The translations under genes were made by a program, and so were the position numbers. A model generated the notes under the pieces. It was not told where the DNA came from and ran no database searches. It saw nothing but the letters and a program-made list of their open reading frames with translations. Of a stretch of DNA of 64,000 nucleotides, positions 28,038-34,605 are shown one piece after another. Each line of letters starts with the position of its first letter. Position 1 is the stretch's first letter. The stretch spans positions 62,001 to 126,000 of the forward strand of contig JAGCJW010000038.1 of assembly GCA_017647785.1 (NCBI GenBank). The letters run 5' to 3'. The DNA comes from Bacteroidales bacterium (GTDB taxonomy: Bacteria; Bacteroidota; Bacteroidia; Bacteroidales; P3).

Positions 28038-28070
28038 AAATAAGGGAGGAATTTAATTCTTCCCTTATTT
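28038..28070 (+). terminator. Terminator of arcC-argF
   Basis: A 13-14-bp stem (28038-28051 with 28057-28070, one G-U pair) is followed by a T-rich tail, 21 nt after the argF stop codon. Confidence 0.85.
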
Positions 28071-28083
28071 TTTTATTTTTTTT

Positions 28084-28172
28084 CTTTACTTTTTTAGAAT
28101 TTTCCTTAGGATTTTTAAAATTTTTCTTTGCTTTTTTGAGTTTTTTCTTTGCTTTTTTTAATTACTTCTTTG
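28084..28172. repeat. 21-bp-phased CTTTG array D
   Basis: CTTTA (28084), CTTAG (28105), CTTTG (28126, 28147 and 28168) recur at exactly 21 bp in a T-rich spacer. No open frame or promoter was seen in these bases. Confidence 0.6.
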
Positions 28173-28330
28173 AAGTAGAAACACTACCTCTATATGGTAA
28201 TGCTTCTACCTTAGGAAAGTAGTGTTCTTACCCTTGAAGAGTAATTTCTTTTCTTCTTATTTGAGCAAAACAAAAGCAGATTTCCGACTAATTTTCATAA
28301 AAAATTAGAGATAAATCTTTTAACAAATAA
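28173..28330. other. Non-coding spacer with interleaved dyads
   Basis: No gene is visible. AACACTAC (near 28180) can pair with GTAGTGTT (near 28220), enclosing GGTAA and crossing with the later TTACC. A separate 8-bp hairpin (28288-28295 with 28301-28308) precedes the promoter at 28334. The function is unknown. Confidence 0.4.
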
Positions 28331-28333
28331 AAT

Positions 28334-28364
28334 TTTGTCGTTACTGAATTATTACATACCTTTG
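28334..28364 (+). promoter_or_regulatory. Promoter of the structured RNA and Zorya-like operon
   Basis: TTTG (28334-28337), 19 nt, TACCTTTG (28357-28364), a full match to the Bacteroidota consensus. Transcription would begin near 28371 and run into the folded RNA. Confidence 0.75.
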
Positions 28365-28433
28365 CAAGTGTAATTTTAACAGAAGAAAAAATGTAAACAA
28401 AATAACAAAACTGAAATTTTAACGACAATAAAA

Positions 28434-28600
28434 AGCGTTTTTACTTATTATTATACGTCTGAAATCTCGACAATTTCAAACAATATGCTAATAAGAATAA
28501 GTGGAAAACGCTCACGAGTATATCGTGGGCTTTTCTTATTTAGCATATTAGGTAGTCGAGAACCTCAGACGTTAATAAGATAAGGCTCACGTCTTTTTTT
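28434..28600 (+). ncRNA. Large folded RNA with alternative terminator, upstream of the defence operon
   Basis: The bases fold into one long irregular hairpin. P1: 28455-28462 with 28565-28572 (8 bp, extended outward through 28444-28453 with 28573-28584). P2: 28465-28471 with 28555-28561 (7 bp). P3: 28482-28491 with 28540-28549 (10 bp). The apical stem is 28510-28517 with 28523-28530. An asymmetric bubble of 10 and 5 nt lies between P2 and P3, which resembles 6S RNA. AGCGTTTT at 28434-28441 is complementary to 28505-28512, a possible pseudoknot. AGACGT at 28567-28572 can instead pair with 28589-28594, followed by seven T, a terminator that excludes P1. It may be a 6S-like RNA or a leader attenuator; no Rfam comparison was possible. 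Confidence 0.6.
28567..28600 (+). terminator. Weak terminator competing with the P1 stem
   Basis: AGACGT (28567-28572) pairs with ACGTCT (28589-28594) ahead of a T run (28594-28600). The left arm is also the 3' strand of P1, so the two structures exclude each other. Confidence 0.5.
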
Positions 28601-28653
28601 AATGTCTTTTCATTCGACAATGATTGAAAAATAAATTTAAAAAAATACTTGTG

Positions 28654-30114
28654 ATGAATAATTTTAATTTAGATCCTCTTACTATCACACTCACCTTAAT
28701 AGTTGTTGTAGTGTATGTTGTTTCTGCTATATATGTGTTGCAGAAGAAAAAACAAAATAAGTTAGAAACAAAAAGACGTTGGATTGAACAATTACCTTCT
28801 TTTGTATCTACTTGTGGAGTATTAGGAACTTTTATTGGTATTACAATAGGGCTTGTTGGCTTCAATGCCGAAAATATTCAAGATAGTATACCTACTTTGT
28901 TAGAAGGTATGAGTACAGCATTCTTTACTTCACTTGCGGGAATGATAGGTTCGCTATTGCTATCAAAACAAGTGAATAGTTACTTTGATGATATTGACAA
29001 AGGAGTTTCTGATACGCAATCTGCAACAGCAATGATAGTAAATGTTGTTCAACAACTTGTTAGTGAAAATCAAAAACAAAGTGCTTTTTTAGACACTATC
29101 ACAAAAAGGGTAAGTAATATTGAAAAAGATGTTATTCCGATTATCAAACAAACGCAAACTAATACCGATAATATTGTAAATATCATTCAATCCAATGAGA
29201 AAGAATTTGCAAATATTGTTCCTGTAATTCAAAAGATGAACTCAAATTTAGATGAAATATTAAGCTTAGAATTAGCTTTACCGAAACAAATAAATGAAAT
29301 GTCGGAAAAATATGTTTCTAAATTAACAGATGAAATACATAATGAATTTATAGGCATTGAGAATGCTATGAATAAAACCGATGATTTGTTGGAAATGAAA
29401 TTCAATGAGTTTACTGAACTTTTAAAAAAAAGTAATACAGAGGCTTTAGTCGAAGTAATGAAGAATGTAACGGAAGAATTTCAAAAACAAATGGGTAGTC
29501 TCATCAATAAACTTGTTAAAGAAAATTTTGAGCAACTAAATAAGAGCGTTGAACAACTTAATATTTGGCAAAAAGAAAATAAAGAAATGATAGTTTCTTT
29601 AACAAAACAATATAAGCAAATGGCAGATGATTTTGATGCAACATCTACAACATTGACTAAGGTTGGAGGAGATACTAAACTTTTAGTAAGTGAAGGAGGA
29701 AAACTTAGACAAATTATTGACGCATTAAATAAGGTTTTTATAGAAGATACTAAATTTATTGAGATTACTACTAAGTTGGAAGAATCAGTTGTTTTAACAA
29801 AAGATAATATGCAAAAATTCGATGATTCTACAAATGTATTAAATGAATGGGTGAAAAAACAAAGGGATTTTGTAGAAGGAGTATATCTTTTGATAAATAA
29901 ACTTGATGAAATTAACAAGATAAATGATTATAGTGAGGAATTTTGGAAAAGCACTAAAAAAGGTTTGAATGATGCAGTTGGAAGCATACAAGGAAGTATA
30001 GAAAAATTGAATGATGAATTAGGTAAAATCGATGAACATTTTTATGAAAGATTAGCTACTACATTATCAGAATTAGATAGATGTATTGAAGCTATGATTA
30101 ACGGAAAGGAGTAG
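28654..30114 (+). CDS. zorA: ZorA-like motor protein (MotA/TolQ/ExbB family) with long coiled-coil tail
   Basis: This 486-residue protein has three membrane helices (about 9-29, 50-70 and 85-104), the last two matching the MotA/ExbB proton-channel core (VSTCGVLGTFIGITIGLVGF and EGMSTAFFTSLAGMIGSLLLS). From about 110 to the end it is hydrophilic and helical, rich in Glu/Lys/Asn with heptad character, as in the long cytoplasmic tail of ZorA. In Zorya, ZorA and ZorB form an ion-driven motor anchored in the envelope that senses phage entry. The ATG at 28654 is chosen; a TTG ten codons upstream is possible but weak. The next gene begins 3 nt after its stop. Assignment rests on fold and operon order, not a profile hit. 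Confidence 0.75.
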   Translation: MNNFNLDPLTITLTLIVVVVYVVSAIYVLQKKKQNKLETKRRWIEQLPSFVSTCGVLGTFIGITIGLVGFNAENIQDSIPTLLEGMSTAFFTSLAGMIGSLLLSKQVNSYFDDIDKGVSDTQSATAMIVNVVQQLVSENQKQSAFLDTITKRVSNIEKDVIPIIKQTQTNTDNIVNIIQSNEKEFANIVPVIQKMNSNLDEILSLELALPKQINEMSEKYVSKLTDEIHNEFIGIENAMNKTDDLLEMKFNEFTELLKKSNTEALVEVMKNVTEEFQKQMGSLINKLVKENFEQLNKSVEQLNIWQKENKEMIVSLTKQYKQMADDFDATSTTLTKVGGDTKLLVSEGGKLRQIIDALNKVFIEDTKFIEITTKLEESVVLTKDNMQKFDDSTNVLNEWVKKQRDFVEGVYLLINKLDEINKINDYSEEFWKSTKKGLNDAVGSIQGSIEKLNDELGKIDEHFYERLATTLSELDRCIEAMINGKE

Positions 30115-30117
30115 AGT

Positions 30118-30810
30118 ATGTCAAAGTCTAATGTATGGATATCGGTTTCAGACCTTATGACAGGATTGATGATTATATTTTTATTCGTTGCAATTTCTTA
30201 CATGGTACAAGTTAAGAATAATCAAAAAGTTCTTGAAGGTTATATAGAAACTAAGGAAAACCTTCACGATAAATTAGTAGATGAATTTAAAAATGATACA
30301 ACAAAATGGCAAATGTCTATTGGTAAGGATTTGACAATTAAATTTGATAATCCAACTGTATTATTTGATTCGGGAGAATGGGAATTAACTTCATCATTTA
30401 AAAACATTTTACAAGATTTTTTACCTCGTTATTTTAATATTTTATTAAAAGATAGTTTGCGCACAAAGATTCAAGAAATACGAATTGAAGGGCATACTGA
30501 TGATGTGCCTATTCCAAAATTACATAATGATCCGTATATTGCCAATATTATTCTTTCTCAACAAAGAGCATTAAGTGTAGTAAAGTATTTTAGAGAATTA
30601 CCCGTATTTAAACAATACACAAAGGAGGAGCAGAATTTAATTGAGTATTGGTTAATTGCAAGTGGTTTTTCTTATGGAAAATCATTAGATGATAATGGCG
30701 AATACACGTTTAAAACAAAAAATAATATAAATAAGGATTTGTCAAGGCGTGTAGAGATTCGTATTGTAACAAATGGAGATATAGAAATAGAGAAATTTAT
30801 GAAAAATTAA
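30118..30810 (+). CDS. zorB: ZorB-like protein (MotB/OmpA family)
   Basis: The 230-residue protein has one N-terminal membrane helix with the motor aspartate at position 12 (WISVSDLMTGLMIIFLFVAIS), then a linker and a C-terminal OmpA-like peptidoglycan-binding domain. The domain shows EGHTDD (G125-D128), the LSQQRALSVVKYF helix, an ASGF turn and the closing LSRRVEIRIV strand. In known ZorAB units ZorB anchors the motor to the cell wall and carries the ion-conducting Asp. Translational coupling with the preceding gene (3-nt gap) and order MotA-like, MotB-like, nuclease support a Zorya system rather than a flagellar stator; no flagellar genes are present. Confidence 0.78.
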   Translation: MSKSNVWISVSDLMTGLMIIFLFVAISYMVQVKNNQKVLEGYIETKENLHDKLVDEFKNDTTKWQMSIGKDLTIKFDNPTVLFDSGEWELTSSFKNILQDFLPRYFNILLKDSLRTKIQEIRIEGHTDDVPIPKLHNDPYIANIILSQQRALSVVKYFRELPVFKQYTKEEQNLIEYWLIASGFSYGKSLDDNGEYTFKTKNNINKDLSRRVEIRIVTNGDIEIEKFMKN

Positions 30811-30827
30811 AAAGATATACTTAATAA

Positions 30828-31589
30828 ATGAAAGAAGGAGTAATATGCTCTTTTAAAAAAATTAAAAGAGCATTAGAAAATCTTGGATATACAATACCCC
30901 CAGGAAACCCAGGAAAAATAGATGGATGGGATTTAGTAAATCTTAATAAAGATGAAGTAAAGTTCGAGATAGACAATTCTGGAGATTTTTATTTAGCTTT
31001 TAAAAATGGAAAAAAGCAAAAAGTATTTTTATACAAAAAAGAATATCATATATCTGGTTACGAAAATAGTAAGCCGAGGTATCATGTAAAAAAATGTCGT
31101 ACATTTCAAGATTATTCACCAAGTTTGTATCGAGTAGCCAATACAGGAAGTGTAATTGTTTGGGATATGGATATAGGTAAAAATGTTGAAGTTTCGGAAC
31201 TGCCATTATGTAAAAATTGCCTTGAATTATTAAAAGCAGAGAATAGTAATTATACACCTCCTCAAACGTCTAAGGAGTTTGAACAAGTTTTAAAAGATGA
31301 AAATACTGATTTGAAAGGTTATTTGCCAAAATGGTCAAAAATATCGAAAGAGTATAGAGAAAAGCAATATTATACTTGTGAAATTTGCGGGTTTCATGCA
31401 GACAATAAGATAGATAAGCAGTTCATACAAGTTCATCACAAAGATGGAGATAAAAAAAATAATGAAGAAAGTAATTTGCAATGTTTGTGTATTGAATGTC
31501 ATTCTAATGTAAATTCACGACATCAAGAAAATTTCTCAAAAGGAATAAATAAGGCTAAATTAGATTCGTTTATTAAAAAATATAGATAA
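30828..31589 (+). CDS. HNH endonuclease, ZorE-like effector
   Basis: This 253-residue protein ends in an HNH nuclease domain: CEIC at 184-187, H203-H204 in QVHHKDGDKKNN, then CIECH, giving a four-cysteine zinc site and an intact catalytic His and Asn. The first ~150 residues form a separate domain with KKCRTF (C90) and CKNC (128-131), a pattern I associate with other defence-related HNH proteins but cannot name. Type II Zorya is defined by zorA, zorB and an HNH protein called ZorE, so this gene fits as effector. It begins 17 nt after zorB. It is AT-rich like its neighbours, and a hairpin at 31668-31702 follows. Confidence 0.75.
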   Translation: MKEGVICSFKKIKRALENLGYTIPPGNPGKIDGWDLVNLNKDEVKFEIDNSGDFYLAFKNGKKQKVFLYKKEYHISGYENSKPRYHVKKCRTFQDYSPSLYRVANTGSVIVWDMDIGKNVEVSELPLCKNCLELLKAENSNYTPPQTSKEFEQVLKDENTDLKGYLPKWSKISKEYREKQYYTCEICGFHADNKIDKQFIQVHHKDGDKKNNEESNLQCLCIECHSNVNSRHQENFSKGINKAKLDSFIKKYR

Positions 31590-31667
31590 TATTATTTCTT
31601 ATTATTTGCGATTAACAAATTATGATAAACTTCTCTTCAAAAAGTGATTAAGAAATAAAAAAGCAAA

Positions 31668-31702
31668 AACGTGCTCAAAAAACTTAAAAATTTGAGCACG
31701 TT
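31668..31702. terminator. Bidirectional terminator between the defence operon and rluA operon
   Basis: A perfect 12-bp stem (31668-31679 with 31691-31702) has an 11-nt loop. A T-rich stretch follows on the minus strand, so it best serves the rluA side. A second, G-U-rich hairpin lies at 31711-31741. The rest of 31590-31836 shows no gene. Confidence 0.7.
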
Positions 31703-31836
31703 ATTCATTTCATGCTTAAAAAATGCATTTTTTTGAGTATGTCTATTGTAATGAAGATTCTTTTGCTTTATGATTAACAAATAAGTCTATTAATATAATA
31801 CAAAAGGTAAATAAGGAATAACTTGAATAACTAATT

Positions 31837-32535
31837 TTATTCCTTAGAAATATTTTCATCAAACCATTGCCATAGAGAATCCTTTGGCAGTGGTGCGATG
31901 ATTTTTATTTGTTCTTTTTTTACAGGGTGAAGAAATTCTAACTGCCTTGCGTGAAGTGATATTGAGGCGTCTTTATTACTGCGTTCAAATCCATATTTTA
32001 AATCGCCTTTTATTGGACAACCTATATTGGATAATTGTACTCTTATTTGATGATGTCGTCCTGTTTTTAGGTTTACTTGCAATAGTTGATAGTTATCACC
32101 TTTTGCTAAAACTTCATAGTCCAATTCGGCATATTTTCCTTTTGTTGTGTCTTTTGTAACAAAGGTTTTGTTTTGCTTTTCATTACGAATAAGGAAGTTT
32201 ACCAACGTTGCTTTGGGTTTTATATTATTATTGCGAACTATTGCCCAATATGTTTTATGGATTTGGTGTTCTTTCATCATTTTATTAAGACGAACAAGGG
32301 CTTTTTCTGTTTTTGCAAACATCACAACGCCACTTACGGGACGGTCTAAGCGATGAACTAATCCGCAATAAACGTTTCCGGGTTTATTGTACTTTGTTTT
32401 AAGATAATGTTTCACCATTTCCTCTAACGAAACATCACCTGTCTTGTCGGAATGTACGATTTGGGAAGAGAGTTTGTTAAGGATAATTATATGATTGTCT
32501 TCAAAAAGAATTTGCTTTTCTAATTCTATGCTCAT
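31837..32535 (-). CDS. RluA family pseudouridine synthase
   Basis: A 232-residue cytoplasmic enzyme that isomerises specific uridines of RNA to pseudouridine. The active-site motif HRLDRPVSG holds the catalytic Asp64. Other family segments are LLQVNLKTGRHHQIRVQLSNIGCPIKGDLKYG and the LHARQLEFLHP strand. There is no N-terminal S4 domain, so it resembles the short RluA/TruC-like members rather than RluD; the target RNA is not known. Its start overlaps the end of psd by 4 nt, and it is the last gene of the rsfS-ftsH operon. Confidence 0.93.
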   Translation of the reverse strand: MSIELEKQILFEDNHIIILNKLSSQIVHSDKTGDVSLEEMVKHYLKTKYNKPGNVYCGLVHRLDRPVSGVVMFAKTEKALVRLNKMMKEHQIHKTYWAIVRNNNIKPKATLVNFLIRNEKQNKTFVTKDTTKGKYAELDYEVLAKGDNYQLLQVNLKTGRHHQIRVQLSNIGCPIKGDLKYGFERSNKDASISLHARQLEFLHPVKKEQIKIIAPLPKDSLWQWFDENISKE

Positions 32536-33188
32536 ATACTTGCAAGAATTGAAATTCCTCCTTTGACTTTATCTTCTAATTCAGCGTGTACTTGAGAGTC
32601 AATTGGAATAAATAAATCTACTCGTGAGCCAAATTTTATAAATCCTAATTCTTCACCTTGTTTTACTACGTCTCCTTCTTGTGCATAGCAAACAATTCTT
32701 CTTGCCAAAGCTCCTGCAATTTGTCTTATTACGATTCTTTGTCCTTTTTCAGTCTCTACGCAAACTGTTGTACGTTCATTTAAGGTTGAACTTTTAGGGT
32801 GCTTTGCTATTAGATAGCGTCCTGAATGATAATTAACGTAAACTACTTTTCCTGATACGGGATAGCGATTTACGTGAACGTTATTTGGCGACATAAAGGT
32901 AGAAATTTGAATACATTCTGTCTTTAAAACTTCTGGTTCAAAGACTTTTTCTACTACAACTATCGTTCCGTCTGCCGATGCAATGACTTGATTTGGATTT
33001 GAGGCTAAATCTCTTGCCGGGATTCTAAAAAATCTAATTATTACAAAATCAAATATCAATAATCCTGCAATTAGCAACCACCAAAACACGTTCCATTCTT
33101 TTATAAAACAGAACATAGCAACTAATGCTAAGATTGTAATTATTATAATCGAAATACTAATTTTGTATCCTTCTTTGTGTATGTACAT
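32532..33188 (-). CDS. psd: Phosphatidylserine decarboxylase proenzyme
   Basis: Psd forms phosphatidylethanolamine from phosphatidylserine. This is the short form (218 residues) with two N-terminal hydrophobic segments (about 9-28 and 34-51). The self-cleavage and pyruvoyl site lies at G187-S188 in IKFGSRVDLFIP. HVNRYPVSG and NERT segments are also typical. It follows cdsA after 7 nt in the minus-strand operon, which places two phospholipid-synthesis enzymes together. Phosphatidylserine synthase is not seen in the window. Confidence 0.94.
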   Translation of the reverse strand: MYIHKEGYKISISIIIITILALVAMFCFIKEWNVFWWLLIAGLLIFDFVIIRFFRIPARDLASNPNQVIASADGTIVVVEKVFEPEVLKTECIQISTFMSPNNVHVNRYPVSGKVVYVNYHSGRYLIAKHPKSSTLNERTTVCVETEKGQRIVIRQIAGALARRIVCYAQEGDVVKQGEELGFIKFGSRVDLFIPIDSQVHAELEDKVKGGISILASI

Positions 33189-33195
33189 ATCTTTG

Positions 33196-34008
33196 TTATT
33201 TTACAATTAATTCTAAATAAACCCACACTATCGGCAAGACTATAAACAAGATGTCAAAACGATCTAATATTCCTCCATGCCCTGGGAGAATTTTTCCACT
33301 ATCTTTTACTCCCATTTGACGTTTAAACATCGATTCAACTAAGTCGCCAAGTGTTCCTACAGAGGATACGATTATTGAAATCACTATCCAATGCTGAATT
33401 GCAAATATATTAGAAAATTTTGAAATTACAATGCCTGCAATTATAGTAAATAAAAATCCTCCAACAAAGCCTTCCCAACTTTTCTTAGGAGAATGTCTTT
33501 CAAAAAGACGATGTTTGCCAAATTTTACACCTGTTAAATAGGCGAAACTATCGTTACACCACGCTAATATAAAGACACTTAGTAGTAACAGTGGTTGAAA
33601 TTCCGAATTATATTGAATTATGAGATTTGTTGTAGAGATTGGCAAAATTATGTAAATCAATCCGCAAATTAAAAATGCGATTGAGGTAAATGGCTCTTCG
33701 TTTTTTTGATACAAAGCAGCAATAAAATTCGCAATTACTAAGACTACACTTATCAAAAGTGGTATTTTAAAATCTATGTTAAAAGAATATAGTGCAACTG
33801 TTGTGTAAAGAGAGATTGCAGTTAGATATGCAAGTAGGGAATTAGAAATTTGATATTTGTTTTTTGCAACATTATAAAATTCACTCAATGCAACAAGTCC
33901 TATTATTCCAAAATAAATGGAAGATATTATAGGATTAAAACATATTGCTGCTAAAACACTTGCAACATAAACTCCTCCTGTTAGAGTTCTTTTTAATAAA
34001 TCGTTCAT
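33196..34008 (-). CDS. cdsA: Phosphatidate cytidylyltransferase
   Basis: CdsA makes CDP-diacylglycerol from phosphatidic acid and CTP, the precursor of all phospholipids. It is a 270-residue multi-pass membrane protein with about eight helices. The signature region near the C-terminus is present: SPKKSWEGFVGG, then GDLVESMFKRQMGVKDSGKI and LPGHGGILDRFDI. Operon position between the LUD gene and psd is the usual Bacteroidota order. Confidence 0.96.
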   Translation of the reverse strand: MNDLLKRTLTGGVYVASVLAAICFNPIISSIYFGIIGLVALSEFYNVAKNKYQISNSLLAYLTAISLYTTVALYSFNIDFKIPLLISVVLVIANFIAALYQKNEEPFTSIAFLICGLIYIILPISTTNLIIQYNSEFQPLLLLSVFILAWCNDSFAYLTGVKFGKHRLFERHSPKKSWEGFVGGFLFTIIAGIVISKFSNIFAIQHWIVISIIVSSVGTLGDLVESMFKRQMGVKDSGKILPGHGGILDRFDILFIVLPIVWVYLELIVK

Positions 34009-34020
34009 ATTTTTTTATTA

Positions 34021-34605
34021 TTACTCGTCTATTAAATAAAGATAAAATTCAACTACTGATTGACTTAATGCTTCACTTGATTTTAGTGTTGTTATGTGTG
34101 AGGGTAGATTGTTTAATAATGGTTGAAGAGCTTCTTTATAATTTGAATATATTTGTGAAGTATGTGCTACTATTATAAATATAGATGGTAGTTTATTTAC
34201 GTTTGAACCTATTCCTTGTTGTGATGTTACCATAAAACTACCAACATTAGCTATCATTGCATGACAAAGACTTATTCCTACTATTGCATTTGGATTGTGA
34301 AGCGTTGTCTCTACTCCTATGTGTTTTAAATATAAATGTAGATTTTCACTAAACGACAATATATTTTCCCATTTTCTATATTGTATAAGTGATTGCAATT
34401 TGTTAATAAAGTCTTTTTCATTTTCGCAGTACACAAATCGTCCTTTATCTTTTATGAATTGTTCTGCAAATTTAATTACTTTGTCACCCTGTAAAACAGA
34501 ATAAGAAGAAACGGGAGATTCTTCTCTTTCTTTTTCTCCCATTCCTTCTTCTATATTTTGTCTTAAAATCTTTAGTAAGAGTTCTCTTTTATTCTTGTTG
34601 TTCAT
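34021..34605 (-). CDS. LUD domain protein (LutC/YkgG family)
   Basis: A 194-residue protein of the LUD family, named after the LutB/LutC proteins of lactate utilisation. The C-terminal half carries VGISLCHAMIANVGSFMVTS and the following PSIFIIVAHTSQI, which fit the family core. It is alone, without LutA or LutB, so lactate oxidation should not be assumed; its role in this operon is unknown. The ATG at 34605 overlaps the ftsH 3' end by 17 nt, indicating translational coupling. A TTG one codon upstream is also in frame. Confidence 0.8.
   Translation of the reverse strand: MNNKNKRELLLKILRQNIEEGMGEKEREESPVSSYSVLQGDKVIKFAEQFIKDKGRFVYCENEKDFINKLQSLIQYRKWENILSFSENLHLYLKHIGVETTLHNPNAIVGISLCHAMIANVGSFMVTSQQGIGSNVNKLPSIFIIVAHTSQIYSNYKEALQPLLNNLPSHITTLKSSEALSQSVVEFYLYLIDE

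Noticed and set aside
28084..28172. CTTTG array as a CRISPR array
   Set aside because: The period is 21 bp with no distinct repeat and spacer; units are low-complexity throughout and no cas genes are present.
28434..28600. tmRNA, RNase P RNA or SRP RNA
   Set aside because: None of the hallmark parts (tRNA-like end with TTCGAATC, P4 core, or the GGAAGCAGC-type SRP loop) is visible.
28624..28653. TTG start adding ten residues to ZorA
   Set aside because: The added residues are Lys-rich and poorly conserved in appearance; the ATG at 28654 directly precedes the first membrane helix.
31610..31782. Direct repeat GATTAACAAAT at 31610 and 31772 beside the defence operon, possible attachment sites
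   Set aside because: Only 11 bp, very AT-rich and 162 bp apart on the same side of the operon; no integrase or matching copy was found on the other side.
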